Source: CBDFLA01 sp965248915 (GTDB taxonomy: Bacteria > Pseudomonadota > Alphaproteobacteria > M2410). From it: a stretch of DNA of 64,000 bases. The stretch covers positions 868,001 through 932,000 of the forward strand of contig OZ252216.1 in assembly GCA_965248915.1 (NCBI GenBank), given 5' to 3'. The position numbers and the translations under genes are program-made. Below, in pieces: positions 43,992-52,887 of this stretch; the stretch's first letter is position 1, and each line of letters starts with the position of its first letter. Below the pieces are notes generated by a model, which worked only from the letters and a program-made list of their open reading frames with translations, had not been told where the DNA came from and searched no databases.

Positions 43992-45437
43992 TCACGCAAA
44001 CAATGCTGGCAGCCATGCGGCGCCAACAAAGACACTTCCCAATCCACCGAGGATCAAGGGAATCCAACGTTTGGTAACAGGAACGCTTTGCCGTGCCAAG
44101 AGTCGTTCTCCAAGAACAAGGCTCCAAACGAAGCCTGCGGCAAAGAAACTGCCTTTAACTGCGGCAGTAACGCCGTCACCAAACCCGAGCAATGTCAGAT
44201 TATGAAAAAGATCGCCGCCAAGGCCGAGGATCAAAGAGATCATGGCGACGGGGGCAAATTGATAACCGAGCTCGATGAACCGGTCACGAAAGGTCCGATC
44301 ACCTCCGAGTTTTCCCGAAGCCCAAGCCGCGAGGGCCGTTGCCGCGCTCAAGACAGCAGCGGTAAGGGCCATCCACCCGACCATGTATCCAACGATCAAA
44401 AAGAAGTCGAACCAGCGAAAAACTTCCCGCTCATTTGGATAGACCGCCATGAGCCACACAGGTCCGGGCTCGCCGAGCCAATACCATTCTCTGTCGATGA
44501 TCAGGTTGCCGAGCCATATGCGCAAGTCTTGGTAGGAGCCAAGCACCAACCACAGAAAGCCTCCAAGTGCTGTGCCGGTTCCAAGAAACAAGAACATGAT
44601 CTCCGACATGTTGGGGTGATGGTCGCGAATGGACGCGACTTCTTCACCAGGATTGCGCAAGCGCAAGAAGAGTCCACCCTTTGCGCGTGGTTGCACGCAT
44701 TTGAAACACTCAATGCAATGGCGGCTTTCGATCTTGCGTGGCAAATCAATCATCGTCGGACAGGCTGTTTTCTCCGTCCACAACCTTTGACCTTCCTTAG
44801 GGCGCTTCGGTTTAAAGTCGACCGCACCAATGCGTGAATAGACCCCAAGCGCCAATCCGATGGGGCAGGAGTGGCGGCACCATGCCCGCTTGTTACGACC
44901 AAAGAAGAAACCGATGGCCATAGCACAGGCGAGAGTTGTGCCAAACACAAAGGCCATCGCCAGCACGTGATCGCGGGCGCCGACAGTCTGTGCCCAAACC
45001 GTGACAACAAGAAAACTGATGACCGGCGTGCCAGGCCACTTCAACCAACTCGGAATGGCAAATTGCGGACCGATCTTGTTCATCCATTCAGACGCGGCCC
45101 CCATGGGGCAAAGCAGGCCGCACCAAGAGCGCCCCGTAAAGATGACCGACAAGAACACCAACGGAAACCACAAGCCCCAGATCGCAAAGAGGGAGAAAGT
45201 GGCGATGTGTTGGAAAGGTCCGGTCTCGCCTTTTGGCACATCAAAAAAGAGAGGAACCGTCAGCAGCCCAATAAAGGCAACAAACATGACGACATGGACG
45301 AGAGCAACGAGATTTCGGTATTTGAGGAAGAAAGCCTCAACCATTCGCGCAAAGTCTTGAAAGGCGCCCGTTCGACCCCTTGGTGAGCCGCTCGGCTTAG
45401 GCGTTTGATTATGAACGGTTTGAGGGGCGTCCGACAT
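43992..45437 (-). CDS. Membrane-bound polyferredoxin (NapH/FtrD-like)
   Basis: A 481-residue integral membrane iron-sulfur protein. It has an N-terminal TM (ALVHVVMFVAFIGLLTVPLFF) and two membrane-embedded CxxxCP motifs (WCGLLCPMGA, WCRHSCPIGL). A ferredoxin-like segment CIECFKCVQP follows, then at least four further hydrophobic segments. This resembles FtrD of the FtrABCD iron system and NapH/CcoG-type electron carriers; an electron supply to the P19 protein's iron site is the likely role. The ATG at 45437 (MSDAPQTV) is preferred over 45455. No FTR1-type permease is adjacent. Confidence 0.85.
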   Translation of the reverse strand: MSDAPQTVHNQTPKPSGSPRGRTGAFQDFARMVEAFFLKYRNLVALVHVVMFVAFIGLLTVPLFFDVPKGETGPFQHIATFSLFAIWGLWFPLVFLSVIFTGRSWCGLLCPMGAASEWMNKIGPQFAIPSWLKWPGTPVISFLVVTVWAQTVGARDHVLAMAFVFGTTLACAMAIGFFFGRNKRAWCRHSCPIGLALGVYSRIGAVDFKPKRPKEGQRLWTEKTACPTMIDLPRKIESRHCIECFKCVQPRAKGGLFLRLRNPGEEVASIRDHHPNMSEIMFLFLGTGTALGGFLWLVLGSYQDLRIWLGNLIIDREWYWLGEPGPVWLMAVYPNEREVFRWFDFFLIVGYMVGWMALTAAVLSAATALAAWASGKLGGDRTFRDRFIELGYQFAPVAMISLILGLGGDLFHNLTLLGFGDGVTAAVKGSFFAAGFVWSLVLGERLLARQSVPVTKRWIPLILGGLGSVFVGAAWLPALFA

Positions 45438-45643
45438 GGGCGTTAAAACCTGCACTTTCTTGCAGAGTTCAAAATATCAGCCTTGGCAGTTTTTGCAATC
45501 GATTCGCAATTATTGCGGCAAAGCGGCGCAGACGCGTTGTTGGCCACTGATGCTAATATCATCCTACATCGGTAGTATTTTCAGAACGACTCAAATTATT
45601 TGAGAGAGCCGAATCCCGTCCGGGTGAGAAAAGGAAGTGTTTG

Positions 45644-46084
45644 GTGGAGTTTTATCTTCGCAGAGCGACCGATGACGACGCAACGTTCGTGCACAGCTGT
45701 GTTCGCGAGACTATGGCCGAGTATGTTGAAGAAATTTGGGGGCCATGGGATGACAATGAGCAAAGTGACCGAACGGTGAGCGAATTCGATCCTGCAACAC
45801 ACAAAATAGTTTGTTTTGCTGATGAAGATATTGGTTGCTTCTCAGTAAATGAGAAAATCGATCATATCCAACTAGACCGCATCCTAATATTGACAGCATA
45901 TCAAAACCATGGGATCGGCACGAAGATTCTCCACCAGATAATTGCGCGATCGGAGGAGTCAGCCAAGCCAATTCATCTTCGAGTTTTGCGATCAAATCCA
46001 GCAAAGGTGTTTTACTTGCGTTTGGGTTTTTCTGTTGTAAGGGAAACGCCCGAACGATTTTTCATGGAGCGCCCGGTTGGCTAA
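45644..46084 (+). CDS. GNAT family N-acetyltransferase
   Basis: A 146-residue single-domain GNAT. The acetyl-CoA-binding motif A is recognisable as LDRILILTAYQNHGIGTKILHQII (Q/RxxGxG/A as QNHGIG). Motif B appears as HLRVLRSNPAKVFYLRLGFSVV. The acceptor is unknown. I use the GTG at 45644; an AAGGA lies 8 nt upstream, and a TTG at 45641 is the alternative. The gene stands alone and is convergent with ilvD. Confidence 0.85.
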   Translation: MEFYLRRATDDDATFVHSCVRETMAEYVEEIWGPWDDNEQSDRTVSEFDPATHKIVCFADEDIGCFSVNEKIDHIQLDRILILTAYQNHGIGTKILHQIIARSEESAKPIHLRVLRSNPAKVFYLRLGFSVVRETPERFFMERPVG

Positions 46085-46093
46085 CCGAGTCAG

Positions 46094-47941
46094 CTACCCT
46101 AACTGATCCACATCCCTGACCGCACCTTTGGAAGCAGATGTTGTCATGGCGGCGTAAGCACGGAGGGCTTTCGATACTTTCCGATCACGAGCCTTCGGCT
46201 TCCAGGCTTCCACACCTATAGCATCCATCGCCGTGCGCCGCGCCAGAAGTTCTTCGTCTGTCAAGGCCACATTGATCGTGCGGCCGGGAATGTCGATCTC
46301 GATGGTGTCACCTTCTTCGATCAATCCAATGGCGCCGCCTTCCGCGGCTTCCGGTGAAACATGCCCAATCGACAGTCCGGAAGTGCCGCCGGAGAAGCGA
46401 CCGTCTGTCAGAAGAGCGCAGTCTTTACCGAGACCCATGCTCTTAATGTAGCTGGTTGGGTAGAGCATCTCTTGCATGCCGGGCCCGCCGCGCGGTCCTT
46501 CATAGCGAATGACAACAACGTCTCCGGGCTTGAGATCGCCTTTTAGAATGCCGCTCACCGCCTCGTCTTGGCTCTCAAAGATTCGAGCCGGTCCCTTGAA
46601 TGTGAGAATGCTCTCGTCAACACCGGCTGTTTTGACGATGCAGCCGTCGAGCGCGATGTTACCGAATAAAACAGCAAGACCACCGTCATGGCTGTAGGCA
46701 TTCTCCCTATCGCGTATACATCCATTTGCCCGGTCGAGATCGAGGGTGTCATAGCGTTTTTCCTGGCTAAAGGCTTCCGTTGTGCGAACCCCGCCAGGCG
46801 CTGCTCGATAAAACGTGTGAACCTCTGGGTCATTCGTTTGACGGACATCCCATTTCGCAAGAGCTTCTGACATAGTCTTTGTGTGAACCGTTGGAACGTT
46901 CCCGTGCAACAGATCGGCCCGATCTAATTCACCAAGCAGTGCCATGATGCCGCCGGCTCTGTGTACATCTTCCATATGATAATCTGGTGTCGCCGGCGCG
47001 ACTTTCGCCAGGTTCGGGACCTTGCGCGAGAGACGGTCAATATCAGCCATGCTGAAGTCAATCTCACCTTCTTGCGCCGCAGCCAGAAGGTGCAAGACCG
47101 TGTTGGTCGACCCACCCATAGCAATGTCGAGGCTCATGGCATTTTCAAAGGCTTCAAAGCTTGCAATGTTTCGTGGCAGGGCGGACGTGTCGTCTTCTTC
47201 ATAATAGCGTTTCGTGAGGTCGACGATGGTGCGCCCGGCTCGAAGGAAAACTTCTTTGCGGTCTGCGTGCGTCGCCAACATGCTGCCATTGCCGGGTAGG
47301 CCAAGCCCCAGGGCCTCCGCCAAACAATTCATCGAGTTGGCAGTGAACATGCCGGAGCATGACCCGCAGGTAGGGCAAGCAGAGCGCTCAATCGCTTCGC
47401 TGTCCGCATCACTGACGTTTGGGTCGCCCGCGGCAATCATGGAGTCGATCAAATCCATCGAGCGGGTCTCGCCGTCGATCTCCACTTTACCCGCTTCCAT
47501 GGGTCCGCCGGAGACGAAAACCGTCGGTACATTGAGGCGCATGGCAGCCATCAACATGCCGGGGGTGATCTTGTCGCAGTTGGAAATGCAGACCAACGCA
47601 TCGGCGCAATGGGCATTGACCATATACTCAACCGAGTCGGCAATGATTTCGCGCGAAGGCAGACTGTAGAGCATGCCGTCATGCCCCATCGCGATGCCAT
47701 CATCAACGGCGATAGTGTTGAACTCTTTTGCTACAGCACCGTGGTCCTCGATCTCTCGGGCGACCAACTGGCCCAGGTCTTTCAGATGCACATGACCGGG
47801 CACAAACTGCGTGAACGAATTTGAGATCGCGATGATCGGTTTGCCAAAATCACCTTCGCCCATACCGGTTGCTCGCCACAGAGCGCGGGCCCCCGCCATG
47901 TTGCGGCCATGGGTGGATGTTCTTGAACGATATTGTGGCAT
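46094..47941 (-). CDS. ilvD: Dihydroxy-acid dehydratase
   Basis: Catalyses dehydration of 2,3-dihydroxy-isovalerate and 2,3-dihydroxy-3-methylvalerate, the third step of branched-chain amino acid synthesis. The 615-residue protein has the iron-sulfur cysteines in CISNCDKITPGM and CPTCGSCSGMFTANSMN. The metal-binding ENAYSHDGGLAVLFGN and TDGRFSGGTSGLSIGHVSPEA are also present, typical of the IlvD/Edd family. Start ATG at 47941 (MPQYRSRTSTHGRNMAGAR) is as in other IlvD proteins. It is monocistronic as far as seen and divergent from the alcohol dehydrogenase operon. Confidence 0.97.
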   Translation of the reverse strand: MPQYRSRTSTHGRNMAGARALWRATGMGEGDFGKPIIAISNSFTQFVPGHVHLKDLGQLVAREIEDHGAVAKEFNTIAVDDGIAMGHDGMLYSLPSREIIADSVEYMVNAHCADALVCISNCDKITPGMLMAAMRLNVPTVFVSGGPMEAGKVEIDGETRSMDLIDSMIAAGDPNVSDADSEAIERSACPTCGSCSGMFTANSMNCLAEALGLGLPGNGSMLATHADRKEVFLRAGRTIVDLTKRYYEEDDTSALPRNIASFEAFENAMSLDIAMGGSTNTVLHLLAAAQEGEIDFSMADIDRLSRKVPNLAKVAPATPDYHMEDVHRAGGIMALLGELDRADLLHGNVPTVHTKTMSEALAKWDVRQTNDPEVHTFYRAAPGGVRTTEAFSQEKRYDTLDLDRANGCIRDRENAYSHDGGLAVLFGNIALDGCIVKTAGVDESILTFKGPARIFESQDEAVSGILKGDLKPGDVVVIRYEGPRGGPGMQEMLYPTSYIKSMGLGKDCALLTDGRFSGGTSGLSIGHVSPEAAEGGAIGLIEEGDTIEIDIPGRTINVALTDEELLARRTAMDAIGVEAWKPKARDRKVSKALRAYAAMTTSASKGAVRDVDQLG

Positions 47942-48080
47942 TTGATGGGCTCTCTTTGGTCGGAACGGGTGGGCCGGTGTGGCTTATCATTATCTGCCGG
48001 GCTTGGCCTTTTCAATAGCGCCATAAAAGGGCACACTTCGGCACAAATAAAACAAAAAGAATCGTTGGAGGAGAAGGCAG

Positions 48081-49157
48081 ATGCGTGCGGTTGTCACGAG
48101 AAACAAAGAACTTGTGGTCGACGATTGGCCTGATCCCGCACCAGGCGAAGGCCATGTCCTTGTTAAAACTCTCGCTTGTGGCATTTGCGGATCTGATCTC
48201 CACGCTCTCAAACACGGTGACCATCTCGTTGATCTTGCGCAACGTGCCGGTGGCGGCCTGGTTTATGACACAAATGCCGACCTTGTTTTTGGTCATGAGT
48301 TTTGCGCAGAAATCCTCGACCACGGTCCCGGAACACTCAAGACGCACAGACCGGGTACTCGCGTATGCTCGATGCCGATCATTTTGACCGCCGAAGGCGG
48401 TGCAGGCATTGGATATTCCAATACATTTCCCGGTGGCTACGGCGAAATGATGACCCTATCCGAAGGCATGCTCTTGGAGGTGCCAAACGGACTGTCAAGC
48501 GACGCGGCCGCGATGACTGAACCAATGGCTGTTGGAGCGCACGCAGTCGAGCAGGCTGAGATGGGCAAAGACGATGTGGCACTTGTTATTGGTTGCGGCC
48601 CTGTAGGCCTTGCTGTTATCGCAGGTCTTAAGTCGCGCGGTCTGGGCCCGGTCGTCGCCGCCGACTTCTCTGAAGGTCGGCGCAAGTTTGCGGAAATTAT
48701 GGGCGCCGATGACGTGATTGATCCTGCCGACAAGTCGCCATACACGAAGTGGGAAGAACTCGGCGTACCCATCAGCTCATCGGATCGCATGATGGCTGAG
48801 ATGATGGGAGACACGCCAAAACGAGCCATCATCTTCGAATGCGTCGGTGTCAAAGGGGTTGTCCAAGAGATCATCGAAGGAGCCCCTGTAAATTCTCGTT
48901 GCGTCATTGTTGGTGTATGCATGGAGACCGATCATTTTGAACCAGCCCTTGCTGTGACCAAACAACTCGACCTCCGATTCGTGCTGGGATATTCGCCAGA
49001 TGAATTTGCCGGAACACTTCACCAAATCGCCGAAGGCGTCATCGACGTTGCCCCGATCATGACCGGTACAGTAGGCCTCGACGGCGTGCCCCAGGCCTTT
49101 GAAGATCTGGGGACCCCAGACAAACATGCAAAGATCATTGTCGATCCTTGGAAGTAG
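48081..49157 (+). CDS. Zinc-dependent alcohol dehydrogenase (MDR family)
   Basis: A 358-residue medium-chain dehydrogenase. The catalytic zinc site is formed by Cys36 in LACGICGSDLH and His72-Glu73 in FGHEF. The Rossmann motif is ALVIGCGPVGLAVIAGLKSRG (about residue 168). The four-cysteine structural zinc lobe of many MDR enzymes is not present. The expected reaction is NAD(P)-linked oxidation of an alcohol; the substrate is unknown. An excellent GGAGGAG/AAGG sequence precedes the ATG. It opens an operon with an MBL-fold enzyme, an amidohydrolase and a CobW GTPase. Confidence 0.9.
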   Translation: MRAVVTRNKELVVDDWPDPAPGEGHVLVKTLACGICGSDLHALKHGDHLVDLAQRAGGGLVYDTNADLVFGHEFCAEILDHGPGTLKTHRPGTRVCSMPIILTAEGGAGIGYSNTFPGGYGEMMTLSEGMLLEVPNGLSSDAAAMTEPMAVGAHAVEQAEMGKDDVALVIGCGPVGLAVIAGLKSRGLGPVVAADFSEGRRKFAEIMGADDVIDPADKSPYTKWEELGVPISSSDRMMAEMMGDTPKRAIIFECVGVKGVVQEIIEGAPVNSRCVIVGVCMETDHFEPALAVTKQLDLRFVLGYSPDEFAGTLHQIAEGVIDVAPIMTGTVGLDGVPQAFEDLGTPDKHAKIIVDPWK

Positions 49158-49168
49158 GGAGACTGCCC

Positions 49169-50116
49169 ATGTCCATTCGTGAATTTCGCAAAGGTTTGGA
49201 AGACCTAGGGTCTGGCGCCTATGCCTACATACAGCCTGACGGTTCCTGGGGGTGGTCAAACGCCGGACTGATTGTTGACGGCGAAGAGTCGCTCCTGGTT
49301 GACACTTTGTTTGACGAAAAGCTGACCGCGGACATGTTGGCCACCATGAAAGACGCCACCGGCCTTGGGGCAGGGGACATCACCACCCTGGTCAACACCC
49401 ACGCCAATGGCGATCACACCTATGGCAATCGCTTGGTCGAAAACGCCGAGATTATTGCCTCAGAGGCCAGCGCTGAGGAGATGGACGAGACCCCGCCGGA
49501 GATGTTGGCGGCCATGATGAAAATGGCACCGGATCTGGGAGCGCTTGGAGACTATCTCGTTCAGAGTTTTGGCGCGTTTGATTTCGAAAACGTTACCTAC
49601 AAGAAACCGACAAAGACCTTCAACGGTACCATGAGCGTGAACGTTGGGGACAAAGAGGCAATTCTCATCGAGGTGGGTCCGGCCCACACCAGAGGTGATG
49701 TGCTGGTTCACGTGCCCAAGGACAGAGTGATCTATACGGGCGATATTCTATTCATCGACGGCACGCCCCTCATTTGGGCTGGACCCGTTGCAAATTGGTT
49801 GAAAGCCTGCGATCTCATTATCGACATGGACGTCGACTATATCGTTCCTGGACACGGTCCGCTCACCGACAAAGCCGGTGTGCAAAAGGTGAAGGACTAT
49901 CTCACTTATATCGACAAGGAAGCACGCAAGAGGTTTGACGCGGGCCTCAGCTGGCAAGACGCCGCCCGAGACATCGCCCTCGGGGACTACGAGTCGTGGG
50001 TCGACAATGAACGCATCGCCATTAATGTGCACACACTCTTTGGGGAATACGCCGGCGGCGGCGATGATGCGGACATCATGCAACTCTTCACCATGATGGC
50101 AGAGCTCGCGAAGTAG
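49169..50116 (+). CDS. Metallo-beta-lactamase fold hydrolase
   Basis: A 315-residue MBL-fold protein. The metal motif reads NTHANGDHTYGN, an HxNGDH variant in which the second His of HxHxDH is replaced by Asn. The later His is in VGPAHTRGDVLVH, the Asp in IYTGDILF, and the last His in YIVPGHGPLT. The HxN variant is known in MBL subgroups, so activity is plausible with one metal. Start ATG at 49169 after AGGGAGA. It follows the dehydrogenase by 11 nt and precedes the amidohydrolase by 20 nt. Confidence 0.87.
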   Translation: MSIREFRKGLEDLGSGAYAYIQPDGSWGWSNAGLIVDGEESLLVDTLFDEKLTADMLATMKDATGLGAGDITTLVNTHANGDHTYGNRLVENAEIIASEASAEEMDETPPEMLAAMMKMAPDLGALGDYLVQSFGAFDFENVTYKKPTKTFNGTMSVNVGDKEAILIEVGPAHTRGDVLVHVPKDRVIYTGDILFIDGTPLIWAGPVANWLKACDLIIDMDVDYIVPGHGPLTDKAGVQKVKDYLTYIDKEARKRFDAGLSWQDAARDIALGDYESWVDNERIAINVHTLFGEYAGGGDDADIMQLFTMMAELAK

Positions 50117-50136
50117 ACGTCAGAGGACCGACCTAC

Positions 50137-51786
50137 ATGGACAGGATCAAAGTCTTCACTGCAAAGAAGATCATCACCATGAATGATCCAATGCCGCAAG
50201 CCACAGCGGTTGCCGTGCGTGATGGTCGGATACTCGAGGTCGGCAGTCTTGAGACATTGCGCCCATGGCTTGACGTTTTCCCTCACGAAATCGACCGGAC
50301 GTTTGAAGACAAAGTCCTCATGCCTGGGTTCATCGACCCGCATCTCCACCCCACCATGGCAGCTGTCTTGCTGCCGATGAAATTCGTGACGGCAATGGAG
50401 TGGCGCTTACCTTGGGAAACCGTTCCGCCGGTTCAAAGCGAAGCGGCGTTCTTGGCGCGTCTTTCTGATCTCGACAAGTCCATGCCGGAAGAGGAACCGC
50501 TGTTTGCTTGGGGGTACCATCAGCTCTGGCATGGGAAGATCAGGCGTCCTGCGCTCAATGGAGTGAGCCAGACCCGGCCGATCATCGTTTGGCATCGGTC
50601 ATTTCACGAAGTCATCTTGAATGACGCGGCACTGAAGTGGTTGGAAATTGATGAAGAGGTCGCCGGCAAAAATCCTCAAATCGATATGGTCGGTGGACAT
50701 TTCTTCGAGATGGGCCTTCGCACAGCGGTCGGAAAACTCAATCCCCATATTCTAAGCCCCGAGCGCTACAAACACGGGCTCGAGAGACTACGTGAGGCGG
50801 TTCATTTCGGTGGGCATACGACTATCGGAGATATGGCAACCGGCATGTTCGAGTTGGAAATGGAATGGGCTGGCACCACAAGAGTTCTCGATAATGACGA
50901 GACCCCGTTCCGAGTGCAGTGCATTCCTGCGGGTAACATCTTAGGCCTCACCCAAGGCAGTCATGAAAAAGCGCTTGAACTCATCCAAGGTTTGCCGGAA
51001 CGAAATACGCATCGGTTCAAATTCAACGACCACGTCAAGCTCTTCACCGATGGTGCTTTCTTTTCCCAGTTGATGCAGCTGGGACAGCCCGGATACATCG
51101 ATGGCCATCACGGCGAATGGTTGATGGTACCGGAAACATTCGAAGAGGCTGCAAGAACCTACTGGAATGCAGGCTACAGGATACACGTCCACTGTACCGG
51201 CGATCTGGGTGTCGAGCTTGCGCTGGATGTTCTACAGAAGTTGCAGGAAGAAAAACCACGTTTTGACCATCGCTACACCATTGAGCACTTCGGATTATCG
51301 ACGCCGGAACAAACAAGGCGCATGGCAACCCTTGGCGCACTGGCCTCGGTCAATGTGTATTACTTCTATGAACTAAGCGACATGTACACGCGAGAAGGAT
51401 TGGGCCACGAACGCGCCTCGCAAATGGCGCGCCTCGGTTCCTTGGCAAATGCAGGCGTTGTCACCGCGCTCCATTCAGATTTCACAATGGCCCCCGCATT
51501 GCCACTCAACAGTGCCTGGGTTGCGGCCAATCGTATCAATGTCGCGGGCAATGTATTGGCGCCAGAGGAACGGATCACACTGCATCAAGCCTTGCGCGCC
51601 ATCACCATCGACGCGGCATATGTATTAGGGTTGGAGAATGAGGTCGGGTCAATCCGGGCCGGTAAAATGGCGGACTTTACGGTGCTGGAGAGAGATCCCT
51701 ATGACACCCCTGTTGGGGAACTAAAGGACATCAATCTTTGGGGGACCGTATTTGAAGGCACGCCTTTCCCTCTCAAACGGTATTGA
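50137..51786 (+). CDS. Amidohydrolase family 3 enzyme (YtcJ-like)
   Basis: A 549-residue metal-dependent hydrolase. The N-terminal beta-sandwich (KIITMNDPMPQATAVAVRDGRILEVG) is followed by the barrel, with metal HxH in FIDPHLHPTM. Later metal His residues are in IHVHCTGDLG and TIEHFGLS, the catalytic Asp is in ALHSDFTM, and the usual ending is EVGSIRAGKMADFTVLERDP. The family cleaves C-N bonds such as amides and formyl groups; the substrate is not readable. An AGAGGA precedes the ATG. It is directly followed by the CobW gene with a single base between stop and start. Confidence 0.9.
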   Translation: MDRIKVFTAKKIITMNDPMPQATAVAVRDGRILEVGSLETLRPWLDVFPHEIDRTFEDKVLMPGFIDPHLHPTMAAVLLPMKFVTAMEWRLPWETVPPVQSEAAFLARLSDLDKSMPEEEPLFAWGYHQLWHGKIRRPALNGVSQTRPIIVWHRSFHEVILNDAALKWLEIDEEVAGKNPQIDMVGGHFFEMGLRTAVGKLNPHILSPERYKHGLERLREAVHFGGHTTIGDMATGMFELEMEWAGTTRVLDNDETPFRVQCIPAGNILGLTQGSHEKALELIQGLPERNTHRFKFNDHVKLFTDGAFFSQLMQLGQPGYIDGHHGEWLMVPETFEEAARTYWNAGYRIHVHCTGDLGVELALDVLQKLQEEKPRFDHRYTIEHFGLSTPEQTRRMATLGALASVNVYYFYELSDMYTREGLGHERASQMARLGSLANAGVVTALHSDFTMAPALPLNSAWVAANRINVAGNVLAPEERITLHQALRAITIDAAYVLGLENEVGSIRAGKMADFTVLERDPYDTPVGELKDINLWGTVFEGTPFPLKRY

Positions 51787-51787
51787 T

Positions 51788-52738
51788 ATGAGCGAGAGCA
51801 GCGTCCCTCTTACGATCATCGCCGGTTATCTGGGCGCCGGTAAAACCACGCTTCTCAATCACTTGCTTGGACAAGCGGAGGATCGACGCGTTGCGGTCTT
51901 GGTCAACGACTTTGGTGACATAAACATTGATGCCAGTCTCATCAAATCCCGTAATGCGGATTCCATTCACCTGACCAATGGATGCGTATGCTGTTCCATA
52001 AGAGACAACCTCGCAGAAACGCTGGGTGATCTGGTTGAGAGTGATTGCCCACCCGACAACATTGTTTTGGAGGCATCCGGCGTCGCCGAGCCTGATAGAC
52101 TAGTCTCTTATAGTCGCGGCATGCCGGGCCTACATCTAGGTGGCGTCATCGTGCTGGCTGACGCAGAAACGCTGTCCGAGCGCGCCAAAGACAAGTTCGT
52201 GGGTAGTCTCGTACAACGTCAGATTCAATCGGCAGATCTCTTGGTATTGAACAAAGCCGACCTCGCCAATGCGGACCACCTTAGCAATGCCAAAGCTCTA
52301 GTCGGTCACTTGCTGCCCAATGCGCACATTCTGGAAACTGAACAGGCAATGGTTCCAATTGATGTGTGCTTAGGAGTTAATAGCGAGGACGTCGAACGTC
52401 TCATAACTTCGGTCGACCAACATGAGATGAACCACGACAAGACATTTTTCTCGTGGACCTATGTCTGCAAGCGACCATTTGTTCTGGAAAAACTCGAAGG
52501 TGTTTTGAATGAACTTCCGGCGTCTCTGGTTCGTGCCAAAGGATTTGTTCGCCTCGACCAGGCGAATGGCGATATGCACGTCCTTCAAATGGTCGGCCGC
52601 CGTTGGACCCTAGAACCCTGGGATTTTGAGGCTGGAAGGGCCATGAAGAGCGAGATCGTCTTTATCGCGATGGAGGGATTGGGCGCGCAGTCAAAGTTGC
52701 AGGGCCTGCTTGACCAATGCGTCTCTCAGCAGGCGTGA
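51788..52738 (+). CDS. CobW/COG0523 family GTPase (metallochaperone type)
   Basis: A 316-residue G3E GTPase. Walker A is GYLGAGKTTLLN at residues 12-23, the metal-binding CxCC is in LTNGCVCCSIRDNL, and the NKxD base motif is LLVLNKADLAN. A CobW C-terminal domain (FSWTYVCKRPFVLEKLE... MVGRRWTL) follows. COG0523 proteins deliver zinc or cobalt to client metalloenzymes, or cobalt to cobalamin synthesis. Its three upstream operon mates are all predicted zinc or divalent-metal enzymes, so it is likely their metal chaperone. Start ATG at 51788; the open frame begins at 51752 inside the amidohydrolase gene. Confidence 0.9.
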   Translation: MSESSVPLTIIAGYLGAGKTTLLNHLLGQAEDRRVAVLVNDFGDINIDASLIKSRNADSIHLTNGCVCCSIRDNLAETLGDLVESDCPPDNIVLEASGVAEPDRLVSYSRGMPGLHLGGVIVLADAETLSERAKDKFVGSLVQRQIQSADLLVLNKADLANADHLSNAKALVGHLLPNAHILETEQAMVPIDVCLGVNSEDVERLITSVDQHEMNHDKTFFSWTYVCKRPFVLEKLEGVLNELPASLVRAKGFVRLDQANGDMHVLQMVGRRWTLEPWDFEAGRAMKSEIVFIAMEGLGAQSKLQGLLDQCVSQQA

Positions 52739-52887
52739 TCAAAGCCAAAGTCACTAACAAACCACTAACTCAACCCGCGGCAAACCGAGCAAATCGCTAA
52801 GTCAAAATTCATGCTTGTCTGCCAATGTGATGGAGTGTTGGCGGCCCGCGGTAGCGGGTTCATTTTTCAAGCGAGTGGTGGCAGGTT

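Noticed and set aside
44088..44837. 249-residue plus-strand ORF opposite the polyferredoxin gene
   Set aside because: Antisense to a gene with clear CxxxCP motifs; no recognisable domain and no good start context.
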